Positions 17,612-27,364 of a stretch of 64,000 nt of DNA are shown in pieces. The notes under the pieces were generated by a model. The model was not told where the DNA came from and did no database searches. It saw only the letters and a program-made list of their open reading frames with translations. A program made the translations under genes and the position numbers. The stretch comes from JAVJQS01 sp040218815 (GTDB lineage: Bacteria; Bacteroidota; Bacteroidia; Flavobacteriales_E; Vicingaceae): NCBI GenBank assembly GCA_040218815.1, contig JAVJQS010000004.1:496001-560000 (forward strand), written 5' to 3'. Numbering within the stretch: the stretch's first letter is position 1; each line of letters opens with the position of its first letter.

Positions 17612-18982
17612 TTAATATTCTTCAAAAGTATAAAGCTTTGGAATTTCCGAATTCCACCCATAATTTTCCTTTATTTTTTCTTTTAAGGCTTCTGCACCTT
17701 CTTTTTCACCGTGAGTGATAAAAATCCTTTTAGGTTCTTTTTTGATATCACTCATCCAATCCAATAATTCCGATTGATCTGCATGGGCTGAAAGTACTTC
17801 AAGGTTTACCACTTCTGCCTTTACGGGATAATGTTTCCCATAGACCTTAAGCTCAGTAGCACCCTCTAACAATGCTCTTCCTCTTGTTCCTTCTGCCTGA
17901 TATCCTGCTAAGAGAATAGTGGTTTCAGCTCTTCTGAGGTATTGTTGCAAATAGGTTAAAACTCTGCCTCCACTCATCATACCGCTACCGGCAATAACAA
18001 TTTTTGATCTTTTATCGTCAATCACTTCCCACGTTTCTTTAAAATCTCGTACAATTTTAAATTTATTGCACATCTTCGTACAATCTTCCATGCTTAGTTT
18101 GTGCCACTCTCCAAACGAATGAAACACATCTAAAACATTTGCTCCCATAGGGCTATCCATGATCAAAGGAATATTGGGGATCGCTTTTTTTTCCTGCAAT
18201 TGCCACAGCAAATACATGAGTGTTTGTGTTCGCTCAACTGCAAAACTTGGAATAATCAGTGTGCCTCCTTTATCAATGGTTTCAAGTACAATCTTTTTCA
18301 ACTTAACCTCCAAATCTTCTTTTGGATGCAAACGATTTCCATAAGTACTTTCAATAAAAAGAACATCAGCGGCCTCCGGTTTTTTGTATGGTTCTAAAAG
18401 CAAGTCCTGTTTTCTTCCAATATCGCCGGAAAAGACAAATCGTTGATCGTGAATAATTAACTCAATAAATGTAGCTCCGATAATATGGCCATTGTACTGA
18501 AACCTCACCCTGATATTATCATAAAGTTCTTGCCATTCACCTTCAGGAAAAGCTCTAAAACTAGAAATGGCTTTTTTCGCCTCTTTAATGGTATAAAGGG
18601 GTTCAGCAGGATTGTGTTTAGAATACCCTTCTTTGTTTGCTCTTTCTGCTTCCTCTTCTTGTATTTTTGCACTATCCAACAAAATGATCTCAGCGATAGC
18701 TAAGGTAGGAGCAGTACCTTGAATGGTACCACGAAAACCCATTTTTACCAAACGGGGTAAGTAGCCTGTGTGATCCATGTGACCGTGTGTAAGCAATACT
18801 GTATCTATTTCTGAAACTTTTACAGGCAGATATTCCCAGTTTTTAAGGCGTAATTCTTTTAATCCTTGAAATAATCCACAGTCGATGAGAATTTTTCTTT
18901 CTCCTGTATCAATGAGGGATTTGGAGCCTGTAACTGTTCCTGCTGCTCCTAAAAAATGAATACTGATCTTTCCTTCTTCCAT
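17612..18982 (-). CDS. Beta-CASP metallo-beta-lactamase-fold ribonuclease
   Basis: 456 residues. The metal site is H66-G-H-M-D-H71. The MBL domain is followed by a beta-CASP insert and a C-terminal RNA-specificity domain with SAHADQSELLDW. The layout matches Ysh1/CPSF-like bacterial RNA-processing hydrolases. It probably cleaves RNA in the cytoplasm. It abuts the AMP-phosphorylase-like gene, which could consume its mononucleotide products. Full length, with all zinc ligands visible. Confidence 0.92.
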   Translation of the reverse strand: MEEGKISIHFLGAAGTVTGSKSLIDTGERKILIDCGLFQGLKELRLKNWEYLPVKVSEIDTVLLTHGHMDHTGYLPRLVKMGFRGTIQGTAPTLAIAEIILLDSAKIQEEEAERANKEGYSKHNPAEPLYTIKEAKKAISSFRAFPEGEWQELYDNIRVRFQYNGHIIGATFIELIIHDQRFVFSGDIGRKQDLLLEPYKKPEAADVLFIESTYGNRLHPKEDLEVKLKKIVLETIDKGGTLIIPSFAVERTQTLMYLLWQLQEKKAIPNIPLIMDSPMGANVLDVFHSFGEWHKLSMEDCTKMCNKFKIVRDFKETWEVIDDKRSKIVIAGSGMMSGGRVLTYLQQYLRRAETTILLAGYQAEGTRGRALLEGATELKVYGKHYPVKAEVVNLEVLSAHADQSELLDWMSDIKKEPKRIFITHGEKEGAEALKEKIKENYGWNSEIPKLYTFEEY

Positions 18983-18989
18983 AGCGTGT

Positions 18990-19838
18990 TTATTTATTCT
19001 TTTTACATAATTCTATAGAGTCACTTATTATGCGATTTTGTCTTGTTTTTGTAATCCCAATTTTATTGAGGAGCTTAGAATTCTGATGCAATTCTTTGCA
19101 CAAAACAATTCCTTCATTCAACAATTTTGTTTTTTCGGCTTTGGTAAGCGTTGTTAACGCTGTTAAAGGATGTAAACCTGCTTTATCAATTCTACTTTTT
19201 AAACTATTGTTTGCCGGATAATCCCAACTCAATAGCTTTAAGCCAGCACACTCTGCATACTGAATGGCATCGCTTGTAAAACGAGTATTCGTCGTAACCC
19301 AACCTTGATGAAATTTGGTTTCATGCCCTTTTTGTTTTTCCCACTTTGCCATTACATCCAAAAATCTTGATTGGATATAAAGCGGAATCTTTACATTACA
19401 AAATCTGCCCTGATCCGAGTGAAATTTGCATTCAATCATATAATGCTTGTTGTCTTTTTGGGCAATTACATCAACTTCATGTTGCACACATTTCCCTTGA
19501 ACAATAACTCCAACTTGAGTTTCAAAGCCTTCATGATCTAAAATTTTACCAATAAATTTTTCAAATGGAAAGCCGGAAGGGCCAAGTTCCATAATGGCCT
19601 TTTTTAGTTTATACTTGGAGGCACTTGTTCTCGATCTGCTTTTTAATTTTTTAAAGGCTACCCTGTATATCTCCTTAGTAGAAATTCCATTGTACAATAA
19701 TGCATTAATCTCATTAATCACTTCTTGTACAATTTCAGCTTCAGCTCCTGATCGCACTAATGAATGTCTGAGTTTCGACTCATCAAAAAAAGCAGTTTCA
19801 CCTGACATTTTTGTAATAGATATGTTGTTATTGCTCAT
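18990..19838 (-). CDS. ATP-cone + Mrr-like nuclease-fold protein
   Basis: 282 residues. Residues about 5-85 form an ATP-cone (nucleotide-sensing domain). Residues about 95-210 form a PD-(D/E)XK fold of the Mrr type, with H-E-V-D-V-I followed by I-E-C-K-F. It is commonly annotated as a restriction endonuclease, but here it sits inside a stress and nucleotide-metabolism gene run, 7 bp upstream of the RNase gene. A nucleotide-controlled nuclease is the simplest reading. Whether DNA or RNA is the target is unknown. Confidence 0.8.
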   Translation of the reverse strand: MSNNNISITKMSGETAFFDESKLRHSLVRSGAEAEIVQEVINEINALLYNGISTKEIYRVAFKKLKSRSRTSASKYKLKKAIMELGPSGFPFEKFIGKILDHEGFETQVGVIVQGKCVQHEVDVIAQKDNKHYMIECKFHSDQGRFCNVKIPLYIQSRFLDVMAKWEKQKGHETKFHQGWVTTNTRFTSDAIQYAECAGLKLLSWDYPANNSLKSRIDKAGLHPLTALTTLTKAEKTKLLNEGIVLCKELHQNSKLLNKIGITKTRQNRIISDSIELCKKNK

Positions 19839-19855
19839 TATTTACCCTCCATTTT

Positions 19856-21178
19856 TTAATTCTCACTATTTTCTTCTTCAGGTTCAACATCATTTAATTT
19901 CAAAAACCACTTTTCCCCTGCAAAAAGCAATACCATTAGTACTGCTGCCACAATCACTACCAATAAATCTTTTGTCCCCTTTACCCATAAAAATGCTCCT
20001 AATACAATAACATCAAGAATTATAGCTGTTATGATAATCGAACTCTTTGCCTGAATCTCATTTTTCATATGTTTTAGTACTCCCCAATGAATCATAATAT
20101 CCATAACCAAATAAAGGATTGCACCCAAAGAAGCTATTCTACTCAAATCGAAAAACACAGTGAGTAGTATGGCAATCACAGCTGTATAAACCAACATGTG
20201 TTTTTGTATATTTCCTTGCATCCCAAAATGACTATGTGGCATCAGGTCCATTTTAGTTAACATTGCTGTCATTCGGGAAACTGCAAAAATGCTAGCAATT
20301 ATTCCTGAAATAGTGGCGACTATTGCAATGCCTACTGTAAACCAAAGTCCAAATTTCCCAAATGCCGGTTTTGCTGCTTCAGCAAGTGAGTAATCTTTTG
20401 CTTTGATTATCTCAGAAATGGATAAATTAGAGGATACGGCAAAGGATACAAGCAGGTAAATAACGGTACAGATCAGTAGTGAAATTATAATAGCACGACC
20501 TACGTTTTTGTGTGGCTTAACAATTTCATCTCCGCTATTAGTAATAGTTGTAAAACCTTTGTATGCGAGTATGGATAATGCTATCGCACCCAAGTAACTT
20601 GCAGCAGAGTAATCCTCAGGAATTGAGCCAGGTATAGCTTCGCTAAAAGAAAAGCCCGTAACCCACAAACCAGCAATGGCAAAAACAGAAATCCCTCCAA
20701 TTTTAATAATAGCCATCATTAGAGAAGATTTTTCAATGAATTTATTACCTGAAATATTAATAAGAAAAGCAACAATGATAAGTATCACACCTAATAATGG
20801 AGTTAAAAAAGTATTGTCTCCAATGTCAAATAATTGAAGGGTATATGAGCCAAAAGTTCGAGCAACAAGACTTTCATTTATAACCATTGAAAAAGCCATA
20901 AGGAGGGCTGCTGATGCGGTTATGGCTCCCTTACCGTAGGCTTTTTTCAAGTACATAGCAATTCCTCCTGCAGATGGATAGGCACTTGACATTTTAATAT
21001 AAGTATAGGCACTAAAAGCAGAAATAATTGCACCAATTAAAAAAACAAATGGGAAAAGTTTCCCTGAAAGCTCCGCTACTTGTCCTAGCAATGCAAAAAT
21101 ACCAGCACCAATCATCACTCCTGTTCCTAATGAAACAGCTCCTGTCAAACTCAAACTATTTTTCTTGTATGTATTCAT
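19856..21178 (-). CDS. APC-family amino-acid permease
   Basis: 440 residues with about 12 hydrophobic segments. The first has the APC signature GTGVMIGAGIFALLG. The C-terminus is short and acidic. Inner-membrane secondary transporter for an amino acid or amine; substrate not predictable by eye. It follows a 73-residue gene by 24 bp and precedes the ATP-cone gene by 17 bp. Full length for the family. Confidence 0.9.
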   Translation of the reverse strand: MNTYKKNSLSLTGAVSLGTGVMIGAGIFALLGQVAELSGKLFPFVFLIGAIISAFSAYTYIKMSSAYPSAGGIAMYLKKAYGKGAITASAALLMAFSMVINESLVARTFGSYTLQLFDIGDNTFLTPLLGVILIIVAFLINISGNKFIEKSSLMMAIIKIGGISVFAIAGLWVTGFSFSEAIPGSIPEDYSAASYLGAIALSILAYKGFTTITNSGDEIVKPHKNVGRAIIISLLICTVIYLLVSFAVSSNLSISEIIKAKDYSLAEAAKPAFGKFGLWFTVGIAIVATISGIIASIFAVSRMTAMLTKMDLMPHSHFGMQGNIQKHMLVYTAVIAILLTVFFDLSRIASLGAILYLVMDIMIHWGVLKHMKNEIQAKSSIIITAIILDVIVLGAFLWVKGTKDLLVVIVAAVLMVLLFAGEKWFLKLNDVEPEEENSEN

Positions 21179-21202
21179 TGATTCTATTCTTAATTATGAA
21201 GT

Positions 21203-21424
21203 TTAACTATTTTCTGAATTTTTATGATTTTCAATATAATGACTCAAGATCTGTTTTAGACTATCCAGATAATCTGAAAAGTTTTTCGTAGTAAGCTTCG
21301 TAGAGCTATTTTGAGCAATAGTTACAGGGTTTTCATCCAGATTCCGATACAGTTCGGGGTATTCCTGCTCAATCTTTAAAGTAAGTTCATTTATTTCTTT
21401 ACTAAGCTGTTGTAATCGTTTCAT
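21203..21424 (-). CDS. Small hypothetical protein (73 aa)
   Basis: MKRLQQLSKEINELTLKIEQ... is two predicted helices with charged surfaces; no Cys, signal or membrane segment. Eight bp separate it from the universal stress protein stop and 24 bp from the permease start. Its position inside a tight gene run is the main evidence that it is real. Function unknown. Confidence 0.6.
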   Translation of the reverse strand: MKRLQQLSKEINELTLKIEQEYPELYRNLDENPVTIAQNSSTKLTTKNFSDYLDSLKQILSHYIENHKNSENS

Positions 21425-21432
21425 GTATAAGG

Positions 21433-22266
21433 TTATTTTACATGTATATTTACACTCAAAATCGGAAAGGAAGAATGATTAACTAAGCTTTCGGTAATGC
21501 TTGGAGAGAGCATTTTCATAAAACCACTTCTACCGTGAGTCGTCATAGCAATAACATCAGCCTCTATTTTCTCGGCGAATTTTTGAATGCCCCTTTCTTC
21601 ATTCAATGCATTGTATATATTGATGGTACAATTATCCCTCGGACATTTGTCCCTAAAGGCTTGCATGTTCGCTTCTGCTTCATCACTTTCTTTAAAGTGA
21701 AATGGTAAATTCACATTTAGTAAATGAATTTGAGCATCCATTAAATCGGCGAATGCAATCACTTTGTTGAAAGATTCATGCACATCCTCTTGAAAGGTAG
21801 ATGCAAAAACAATGTTCTTTACTTCAAATTTTACAGGCTTACCTTTTAAAACTAATACAGGAACTTTAGCATTGCGTATTACCCTTTGAGTATTGGAACC
21901 GAGAATTTCTTTTACACCATGAGCACCGTGAGAGCCCATGATTATAAAGTCATGTTCATGATGCTCAATGTGTTTTTCAATTTCTTCTTTTCCCTTGTCG
22001 AAAATTAAAAATTCCTTTGATTCAATTCCGGCAGCTGCTGCCCGCTTTCTTAATTCATTCAATTCATTTTTCGCTGTCCCGATCTTTGCTTTTGTTTCAG
22101 GATAGAGCTCTTCCTTCTCCAAAGAAAGTTTTACCCAATCAGTTGGAGTGGCAAGTAAATGCAAAAAGTGAATCTCAGCATTTGCTTTTTTAGCTATTTC
22201 AAATCCAATCTCTTCTGCAACTTTGGCACAATCGGAAAAATCTGTAGGTACTAATATGTTTTTCAT
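21433..22266 (-). CDS. Tandem-domain universal stress protein
   Basis: 277 residues with two UspA domains. Domain 1 (about 1-145) ends with GSHGAHGVKEILGSNTQRVI, close to the ATP-binding G2xG9xS pattern. Domain 2 (about 150-277) ends with THGRSGFMKMLSPSITESLV. Cytoplasmic. Such proteins are induced by starvation, hypoxia and oxidative stress, which fits the neighbouring PPK2, ATP-cone and porin genes. Confidence 0.93.
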   Translation of the reverse strand: MKNILVPTDFSDCAKVAEEIGFEIAKKANAEIHFLHLLATPTDWVKLSLEKEELYPETKAKIGTAKNELNELRKRAAAAGIESKEFLIFDKGKEEIEKHIEHHEHDFIIMGSHGAHGVKEILGSNTQRVIRNAKVPVLVLKGKPVKFEVKNIVFASTFQEDVHESFNKVIAFADLMDAQIHLLNVNLPFHFKESDEAEANMQAFRDKCPRDNCTINIYNALNEERGIQKFAEKIEADVIAMTTHGRSGFMKMLSPSITESLVNHSSFPILSVNIHVK

Positions 22267-22321
22267 GCTTTAAAAGTTTATCTCGTTTTTAATATTGACT
22301 TGTTAACTATTAACTCACACC

Positions 22322-23599
22322 TTAAAAGCTAATAGCGGCTTCCATCATTACTCCATTAAAATTACCTCCTTGGTAAACAGTCCCTATCCAACCATCATCA
22401 GAATAACTTTGGTTGACGTATTCTGCCTTTACCATAACATTATCGGTCATAAACCAACCTCCACCAATGTTTAACCTGTCAATGGTTTTAACTGCTGCAT
22501 CCTTAGTGTCCTCTCCACTAACTTGGTTATAACGACCTCCTAAAAAAAACTTTTCCTCCTCGCCAATTCGATAAAGTAATTCTGCACCTATTTGAGTAAA
22601 GCTACCTTCAGTTGCTGTTTCGCTTTGATCGCCATTTACTAATTCATAGATCCCGAAAAACTCCAATCCTTTCCATTTTACAAATGGATTAAGCTGAAAA
22701 GCTGAATATTTCCAAAAACCGGGAGAGAATCGTCCACTTCTAAAGTTTCCTTGGGCATCATGCAGCTGCATTACATTGTAGTATCTTGCCCCAGCACGGT
22801 CTCCACTGTATAAATACTGACCGTTATCGTATCCGGGAGAATTGAAAAGAGAAGCGGTTAACCTGAATCTAAAATCATCATTCAACTGCTTATCGTATCC
22901 TACTTTACCATATACTGAGGGTTTTGGCTCTTTTGTTCCTTTTACTACAGATTGATTTAATTTTCCATTGGAAATACCCGCCATTGCTAAAAAGCCATGT
23001 TTCTGAAAGTAAAGCTCAGCGAAGGGTTCTGTGGTAAAGGCATCCATAAGGTAATTTCCTACAAAAGGATTGTATATAGCACGAGCATTATCTGTTCTTC
23101 TGAAATGAGCATCTCCGTAGTTAATTTCATCCATACCGGCTTTAATGGTTACTACCTTCATTACTTCTTTCAGGTAGTCTTTTCTTATAAAGTCTAATTT
23201 ATCTATCTGAATATACCCTCCCTTTACCCAAGCTTCTGAATGGTTTCTCGATGACAGATATGTAACTAAGCTCATGCGTACACCATCTGCTAATTGTACA
23301 TCCAAGTTTAGGTTGGCGGTAGGTAAGTTAAAGTTATTTCCAAGAGTGGCTAATGTATCAGTACTTTCAGTACTATGGTCTATACCCTGAAACTGTATTG
23401 CAAAATCGCCACCTACACGAACTTTTACGCCGGTAAATGGCACAGTAGCGGAATCTTTTGTAGTTTCAAATTGGTTAACCCCTTCTAATCCGGGTGGCCT
23501 GAAATATTGCAGATCTCTTTCATTCTGAGCAACTGCTTGTTTACTTATTCCAACAAAGATTAGTAAGATGATACTGCTTAATAGAATCGTATTTTTCAT
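22322..23599 (-). CDS. Outer-membrane porin-like beta-barrel
   Basis: 425 residues. A signal peptide ends near AVAQ, followed by alternating amphipathic strands with many Tyr/Trp/Gly turns, and the last residue is Phe (MMEAAISF), the usual barrel-assembly signal. The pattern resembles phosphate/polyphosphate-selective or DcaP-like porins of Gram-negative bacteria; substrate not assignable. It sits between the universal stress protein and YceI genes, same strand. Confidence 0.75.
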   Translation of the reverse strand: MKNTILLSSIILLIFVGISKQAVAQNERDLQYFRPPGLEGVNQFETTKDSATVPFTGVKVRVGGDFAIQFQGIDHSTESTDTLATLGNNFNLPTANLNLDVQLADGVRMSLVTYLSSRNHSEAWVKGGYIQIDKLDFIRKDYLKEVMKVVTIKAGMDEINYGDAHFRRTDNARAIYNPFVGNYLMDAFTTEPFAELYFQKHGFLAMAGISNGKLNQSVVKGTKEPKPSVYGKVGYDKQLNDDFRFRLTASLFNSPGYDNGQYLYSGDRAGARYYNVMQLHDAQGNFRSGRFSPGFWKYSAFQLNPFVKWKGLEFFGIYELVNGDQSETATEGSFTQIGAELLYRIGEEEKFFLGGRYNQVSGEDTKDAAVKTIDRLNIGGGWFMTDNVMVKAEYVNQSYSDDGWIGTVYQGGNFNGVMMEAAISF

Positions 23600-23630
23600 T
23601 TTATTTTGGTTTTAGTTATTATAGAATGGA

Positions 23631-24236
23631 TTAAATTTTTTCACAAAACATAAAGTGAAATTTGATTGATATTTCATCTCCTGTTTTAAAGGCACCGAAC
23701 ATAAACTCCGGAGGTTGAATATTAAAGTCTGACATTTTCAGCTTTACTTCTCCATTTATTTTAATATGTTTTCCTGCTTCTTCTTGAGTTACTTTAGTCT
23801 CTACCATTTTTGTAACTCCGGCAATAGTTAGTTCTCCTTTTACAGTAATAGTTCCATTATGAACAATATTGCTCTTGAGTTGATAGCTTATTTCAGGATA
23901 ATTGTCGGACTTCAAGGCTTCGTACATATTTTTATCCATCGCTTCTTTTCCACTTTTCAATGAAGTTACAGGGACCACTATTTTTGCAGAATTGATCTTT
24001 TCAATGTGATTTGTTTCCACATCTGCCTTTAAAGAGCCTTTTATTGTTTCAGCAGAGGAAGTCCAATCATGTAAAGTGGAAGTGCCATTGATATAGACAA
24101 AACTGACTTTTTCATCTAAACTGTATTGAGCCATGGCAGAAAAGGGGGAAAGCATGTTTAGTAAAACACATCCCGCCAAAACCATCATTAACGTTCTTTT
24201 ACAAGAGAGAAATCCTTTTTTTAGTTGTTTTTCCAT
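23631..24236 (-). CDS. YceI-family periplasmic lipid-binding protein
   Basis: 201 residues. A signal peptide (membrane segment about 12-36), then the YceI lipocalin-like barrel: FVYINGTSTLHDWTSSAE, NYPEISYQL, then GELTIAGVTKMVE and a C-terminal strand set. YceI proteins bind isoprenoid or amide lipids. Role in this stress run is unknown. Spacing to the porin gene is 31 bp. Confidence 0.88.
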   Translation of the reverse strand: MEKQLKKGFLSCKRTLMMVLAGCVLLNMLSPFSAMAQYSLDEKVSFVYINGTSTLHDWTSSAETIKGSLKADVETNHIEKINSAKIVVPVTSLKSGKEAMDKNMYEALKSDNYPEISYQLKSNIVHNGTITVKGELTIAGVTKMVETKVTQEEAGKHIKINGEVKLKMSDFNIQPPEFMFGAFKTGDEISIKFHFMFCEKI

Positions 24237-24335
24237 TTTAGTACTTTTATTATTTTGGTTGTTATTTTTAATTTTTATTTCATTTTCGTTGTTTACCCCT
24301 TGTTCAAAGAAGTCAATATTTTGTTTTTATCGGGT

Positions 24336-25310
24336 CTAATTATTAATCATATTTAATAGCTTTTCTAACTCTTGGTTGATGACATGTTGTTTCACAACTT
24401 GATCAAAAGGAGTCAGTAACAGCTGATTATTAAAGTAGCCGACCATTTTATTTTTTTCTCCTTTTAGCAACTCATCTATTGCAGCTACACCTGACCTAAT
24501 GCCTAACATCCGATCAAAAGCCGAAGGACTGCCACCTCTTTGTAAATGACCCAGTATGGTAATTCTCAAATCAACCGATGGATTAATGCTTTTAATTTCA
24601 GAAGCCACTTGCCCTGAACCGATTTCATCTCCCTCTGAAACAACTACCGTAAATGCATCTTCTCCTTCGTATTGACTTATTTTTTGAATCAAAGCAGAAA
24701 AATCCGCTTGACTTTCAGGAATCAGAATAGCATCTACAGCAGCTCCAATACCCGAATGTATTGCGATATAACCAGAGTCTCTACCCATAACTTCCACAAT
24801 AAATATCCGATTATGCGATTCAGCCGTATCCTTTATTTTATCAATATTTTCTATTGCCGTATTCACTGCCGTATCGAAACCTAATGTATAATCTGCTCCT
24901 GACAAGTCATTGTCGATAGTACCGGGAATTCCTAAACAAGGGATATCACTTATTTCAGCAAAAGCTAATAGGCCTTGAAAGGTCCCGTCACCTCCAATAG
25001 CTATTAAAGCATCTATATCATGCTCCTCAAGAGTTTTTAAGGCAGCTTTTCTCCCCTCTAAGATTCTAAAGCGTTCACTTCGGGCAGTTTTAAGTATCGT
25101 TCCCCCTAAATGAACCTTTTTTTCTAATTCAGAAATAACTAAAGACACAATGTTGCCATTGATCATTCCATCAAAGCCTTTTTGAATACCACTAAGTTTA
25201 ATTCCATTAGAATTGGCAGCTTTTGCAATACCATAAATGGCTGCATTCATTCCGGGAGAATCTCCTCCTGAAGTAAAAACTCCTACATGTTTCAACTTAT
25301 CCTTCATCAT
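24336..25310 (-). CDS. pfkA: ATP-dependent 6-phosphofructokinase
   Basis: 324 residues from an ATG (25308-25310) that overlaps the upstream stop as ATGA. A longer frame to 25337 exists but runs into the preceding gene. GGDSPGMNAAI, IGGDGTFQG, PGTIDNDL and ILGHLQRGGSPS are all present. The GGDGT form (Gly rather than Asp) points to ATP rather than pyrophosphate as donor. Catalyses fructose-6-phosphate to fructose-1,6-bisphosphate. It is translationally coupled to a DUF3347 lipoprotein gene, an unusual partner, and belongs to the stress run rather than a glycolysis operon. Confidence 0.93.
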   Translation of the reverse strand: MMKDKLKHVGVFTSGGDSPGMNAAIYGIAKAANSNGIKLSGIQKGFDGMINGNIVSLVISELEKKVHLGGTILKTARSERFRILEGRKAALKTLEEHDIDALIAIGGDGTFQGLLAFAEISDIPCLGIPGTIDNDLSGADYTLGFDTAVNTAIENIDKIKDTAESHNRIFIVEVMGRDSGYIAIHSGIGAAVDAILIPESQADFSALIQKISQYEGEDAFTVVVSEGDEIGSGQVASEIKSINPSVDLRITILGHLQRGGSPSAFDRMLGIRSGVAAIDELLKGEKNKMVGYFNNQLLLTPFDQVVKQHVINQELEKLLNMINN

Positions 25311-26026
25311 TGCAGTTCCTCTTTTATTTCGCCACATTTTGGCATTTTTTCTCCCAAGTAAGGGTTACTGATCTCTTTGCTGTCACTGATCCAGTATGCA
25401 CCTTTGCCTTCAAATGCCATCGGGCAATAGGCAGCATAAAGCTTTCCATTATTTTTTAAATCAAAACTCTTTATGGTGCAGTAAACTATTTCTGAAATAT
25501 GACTGAAATATGACTGTTTTTCTATTAAGCCAGTAAGGTGTAGCATCTCCGACAACTTCTTTGTGTATAAAGAATCATGTTGTTGCCATGCTTTTTTACC
25601 TTCTGCTGCCAACGATTGTTTACCCAGCTGTTCTACCTTTTCTTTCATCTGAGTTGTCAGTCTATCTATTTTTGTGAGATCCGACTCGAAAAAAGCACTT
25701 TTAAGTTCAAGGTAGGACTCAATAAAAGCTTCTAATTCTTTCTTTATTGAATCTCCAAGTAAATAAGGTTCTTCCAAAAGCAGAATATCTTGATGTGCAA
25801 ATTCATCCTTCAGAGATTGATGTTGCTCATGCATGTTACCAGCTACTTTCTCCTCATCTCGACGATCTTCATTTTTTTCATGAGGATGCCCTATATCCAT
25901 AATTCCTTCTTCAATCGCTTCATGATTTTCACTATCATGATCGCTGCTACTATTGTTGCCACAGCTCCCAAATAGAAGTGCAACAGAGAAGGAAATAATT
26001 ATCGAAATTGATTTTAATGTATTCAT
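25307..26026 (-). CDS. DUF3347 lipoprotein, candidate metal binder
   Basis: 239 residues. The lipobox is LLFGSC. A His/Asp/Glu-rich linker (HDSENHEA..., HPHEKNEDRRDEE) follows, then a helical DUF3347 domain ending in the motif CPMAFEGKGAYWIS...NPYLGEKMPKCGE. The same motif closes a free-standing lipoprotein (35322-35846) and the CusB adaptor (38742-40511) in this window. Conserved Cys and Met suggest copper binding in the periplasm; this is inference. One bp separates it from the symporter stop. Confidence 0.85.
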   Translation of the reverse strand: MNTLKSISIIISFSVALLFGSCGNNSSSDHDSENHEAIEEGIMDIGHPHEKNEDRRDEEKVAGNMHEQHQSLKDEFAHQDILLLEEPYLLGDSIKKELEAFIESYLELKSAFFESDLTKIDRLTTQMKEKVEQLGKQSLAAEGKKAWQQHDSLYTKKLSEMLHLTGLIEKQSYFSHISEIVYCTIKSFDLKNNGKLYAAYCPMAFEGKGAYWISDSKEISNPYLGEKMPKCGEIKEELQ

Positions 26027-26027
26027 A

Positions 26028-27347
26028 TTAGTTCAAGTTATTTTTTCCGTAAAATCGATCAAAAACTACACAAGCTGTTAGGTCTCCAGTAACATTTACC
26101 GCCGTTCTAAACATTCCTAGTAATCGCTCCACGCCAATAATGATTATAATGCCTTCGGCAGGAATGCCTGAACTACTTAATACCGAAGCGAGAATAACAA
26201 CACCACCTCCAGGAATAGCAGGCGTACCAATAGATGCTGCAACAATTGTTATGACAATTACAATAATATTCAGGATGCTCATTTCTAAGCCATAAGCCTG
26301 TGCGATAAACAAAGTTGTTATGGTTTGATAAAGAGCTGTTCCATCCATATTGACCGTAGCACCAATGGGAATAATGAAGTTGCTGATAGACGTATCCAAT
26401 TCTAGATCCTCTTCAGCAGTTTTGAGCGATAAAGGCATTACTGCTGCTGAACTTGTAGTGGAGAATGCCAATAGTTGAACGTCTTTTATCTTCTTCAAAA
26501 ACCTAAAGGGATTAGTTTTACCTAAGAGGGCGGCAATTAGTAAATAAATCCCAACCAATATTAATAAACCTAGTAGCACAACCAGTACATAGTAGCCTAA
26601 GCCTGCGAGAGAACTAAGACCAACACTTGAAGTTAATTGAGCCATTAAGCCAAACACTGCAACAGGAACCAATAACATCGCCCATTTAACTACGATCATA
26701 CAGATCTCCTGAACTGCACCTAATAGCAACTTTACCGGTCTTAAGAAGTTGATCGGAAGAGAAAGTACTGCAATTCCAATGATAACCGTAAAGATCACAA
26801 TGCTGAGCATTTCTCCACTTACCATAGATGCCAAAGGGTTATCAGGAAGAAGATTCGAGATCATATTGGGAACCTCATTCAATTTAAATGACAATTCTGC
26901 ATTTTCACTACCCAAAGAAAGAGCGGCTTCATGTTCTTCAATTGCTTGTTCATGCAGAAATCTTCCCGGTCTGAAAAGCATGGATAGCACAACACCTATG
27001 GTTACAGAAATAACGGTAGTTGAAACAAAGTATAACAATACACCTCCTCCCAACCTTTTCAAATTCTCCTTGTCGTTACTCGCAATACCAATAATTATGG
27101 AGGCAACAATTAGCGGGATCATGATCATTTGAACCAACTTCAAGAATAGAATACCCGGCAATGCCAACCAATTGCCCAAAATATCAGCGGTAGTTTTGCT
27201 TACCCAACCATTCTGAGGACTTAGCAACAAGCCCAAACCAACTCCTAAGAACAAGGCGATAATTACTTTTAGCCAAAGTTTTCCTTCTACCAATTTTTGT
27301 AGATAGCTATTCAGTGATGTTAAAGTCTTCAATTCTGTATCGAACAT
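26028..27347 (-). CDS. Dicarboxylate/amino-acid:cation symporter (DAACS)
   Basis: 439 residues, about 8 transmembrane helices plus two re-entrant loops. Family motifs include FSTTSSAAVMPLSL, ATVNMDGTALYQ and IGTPAIPGGGVVILAS. It imports glutamate, aspartate or C4-dicarboxylates with Na+ or H+. Full length. In the same tight leftward run as GAPDH and phosphofructokinase. Confidence 0.93.
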   Translation of the reverse strand: MFDTELKTLTSLNSYLQKLVEGKLWLKVIIALFLGVGLGLLLSPQNGWVSKTTADILGNWLALPGILFLKLVQMIMIPLIVASIIIGIASNDKENLKRLGGGVLLYFVSTTVISVTIGVVLSMLFRPGRFLHEQAIEEHEAALSLGSENAELSFKLNEVPNMISNLLPDNPLASMVSGEMLSIVIFTVIIGIAVLSLPINFLRPVKLLLGAVQEICMIVVKWAMLLVPVAVFGLMAQLTSSVGLSSLAGLGYYVLVVLLGLLILVGIYLLIAALLGKTNPFRFLKKIKDVQLLAFSTTSSAAVMPLSLKTAEEDLELDTSISNFIIPIGATVNMDGTALYQTITTLFIAQAYGLEMSILNIIVIVITIVAASIGTPAIPGGGVVILASVLSSSGIPAEGIIIIIGVERLLGMFRTAVNVTGDLTACVVFDRFYGKNNLN

Positions 27348-27364
27348 GTTTATAATTTAATGAT

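Noticed and set aside
18990..19838. Stand-alone restriction enzyme in region 4
   Set aside because: The Mrr-like fold is joined to an ATP-cone and sits in a metabolic run with no methylase, so I list it as a nucleotide-controlled nuclease and not as a defence system.
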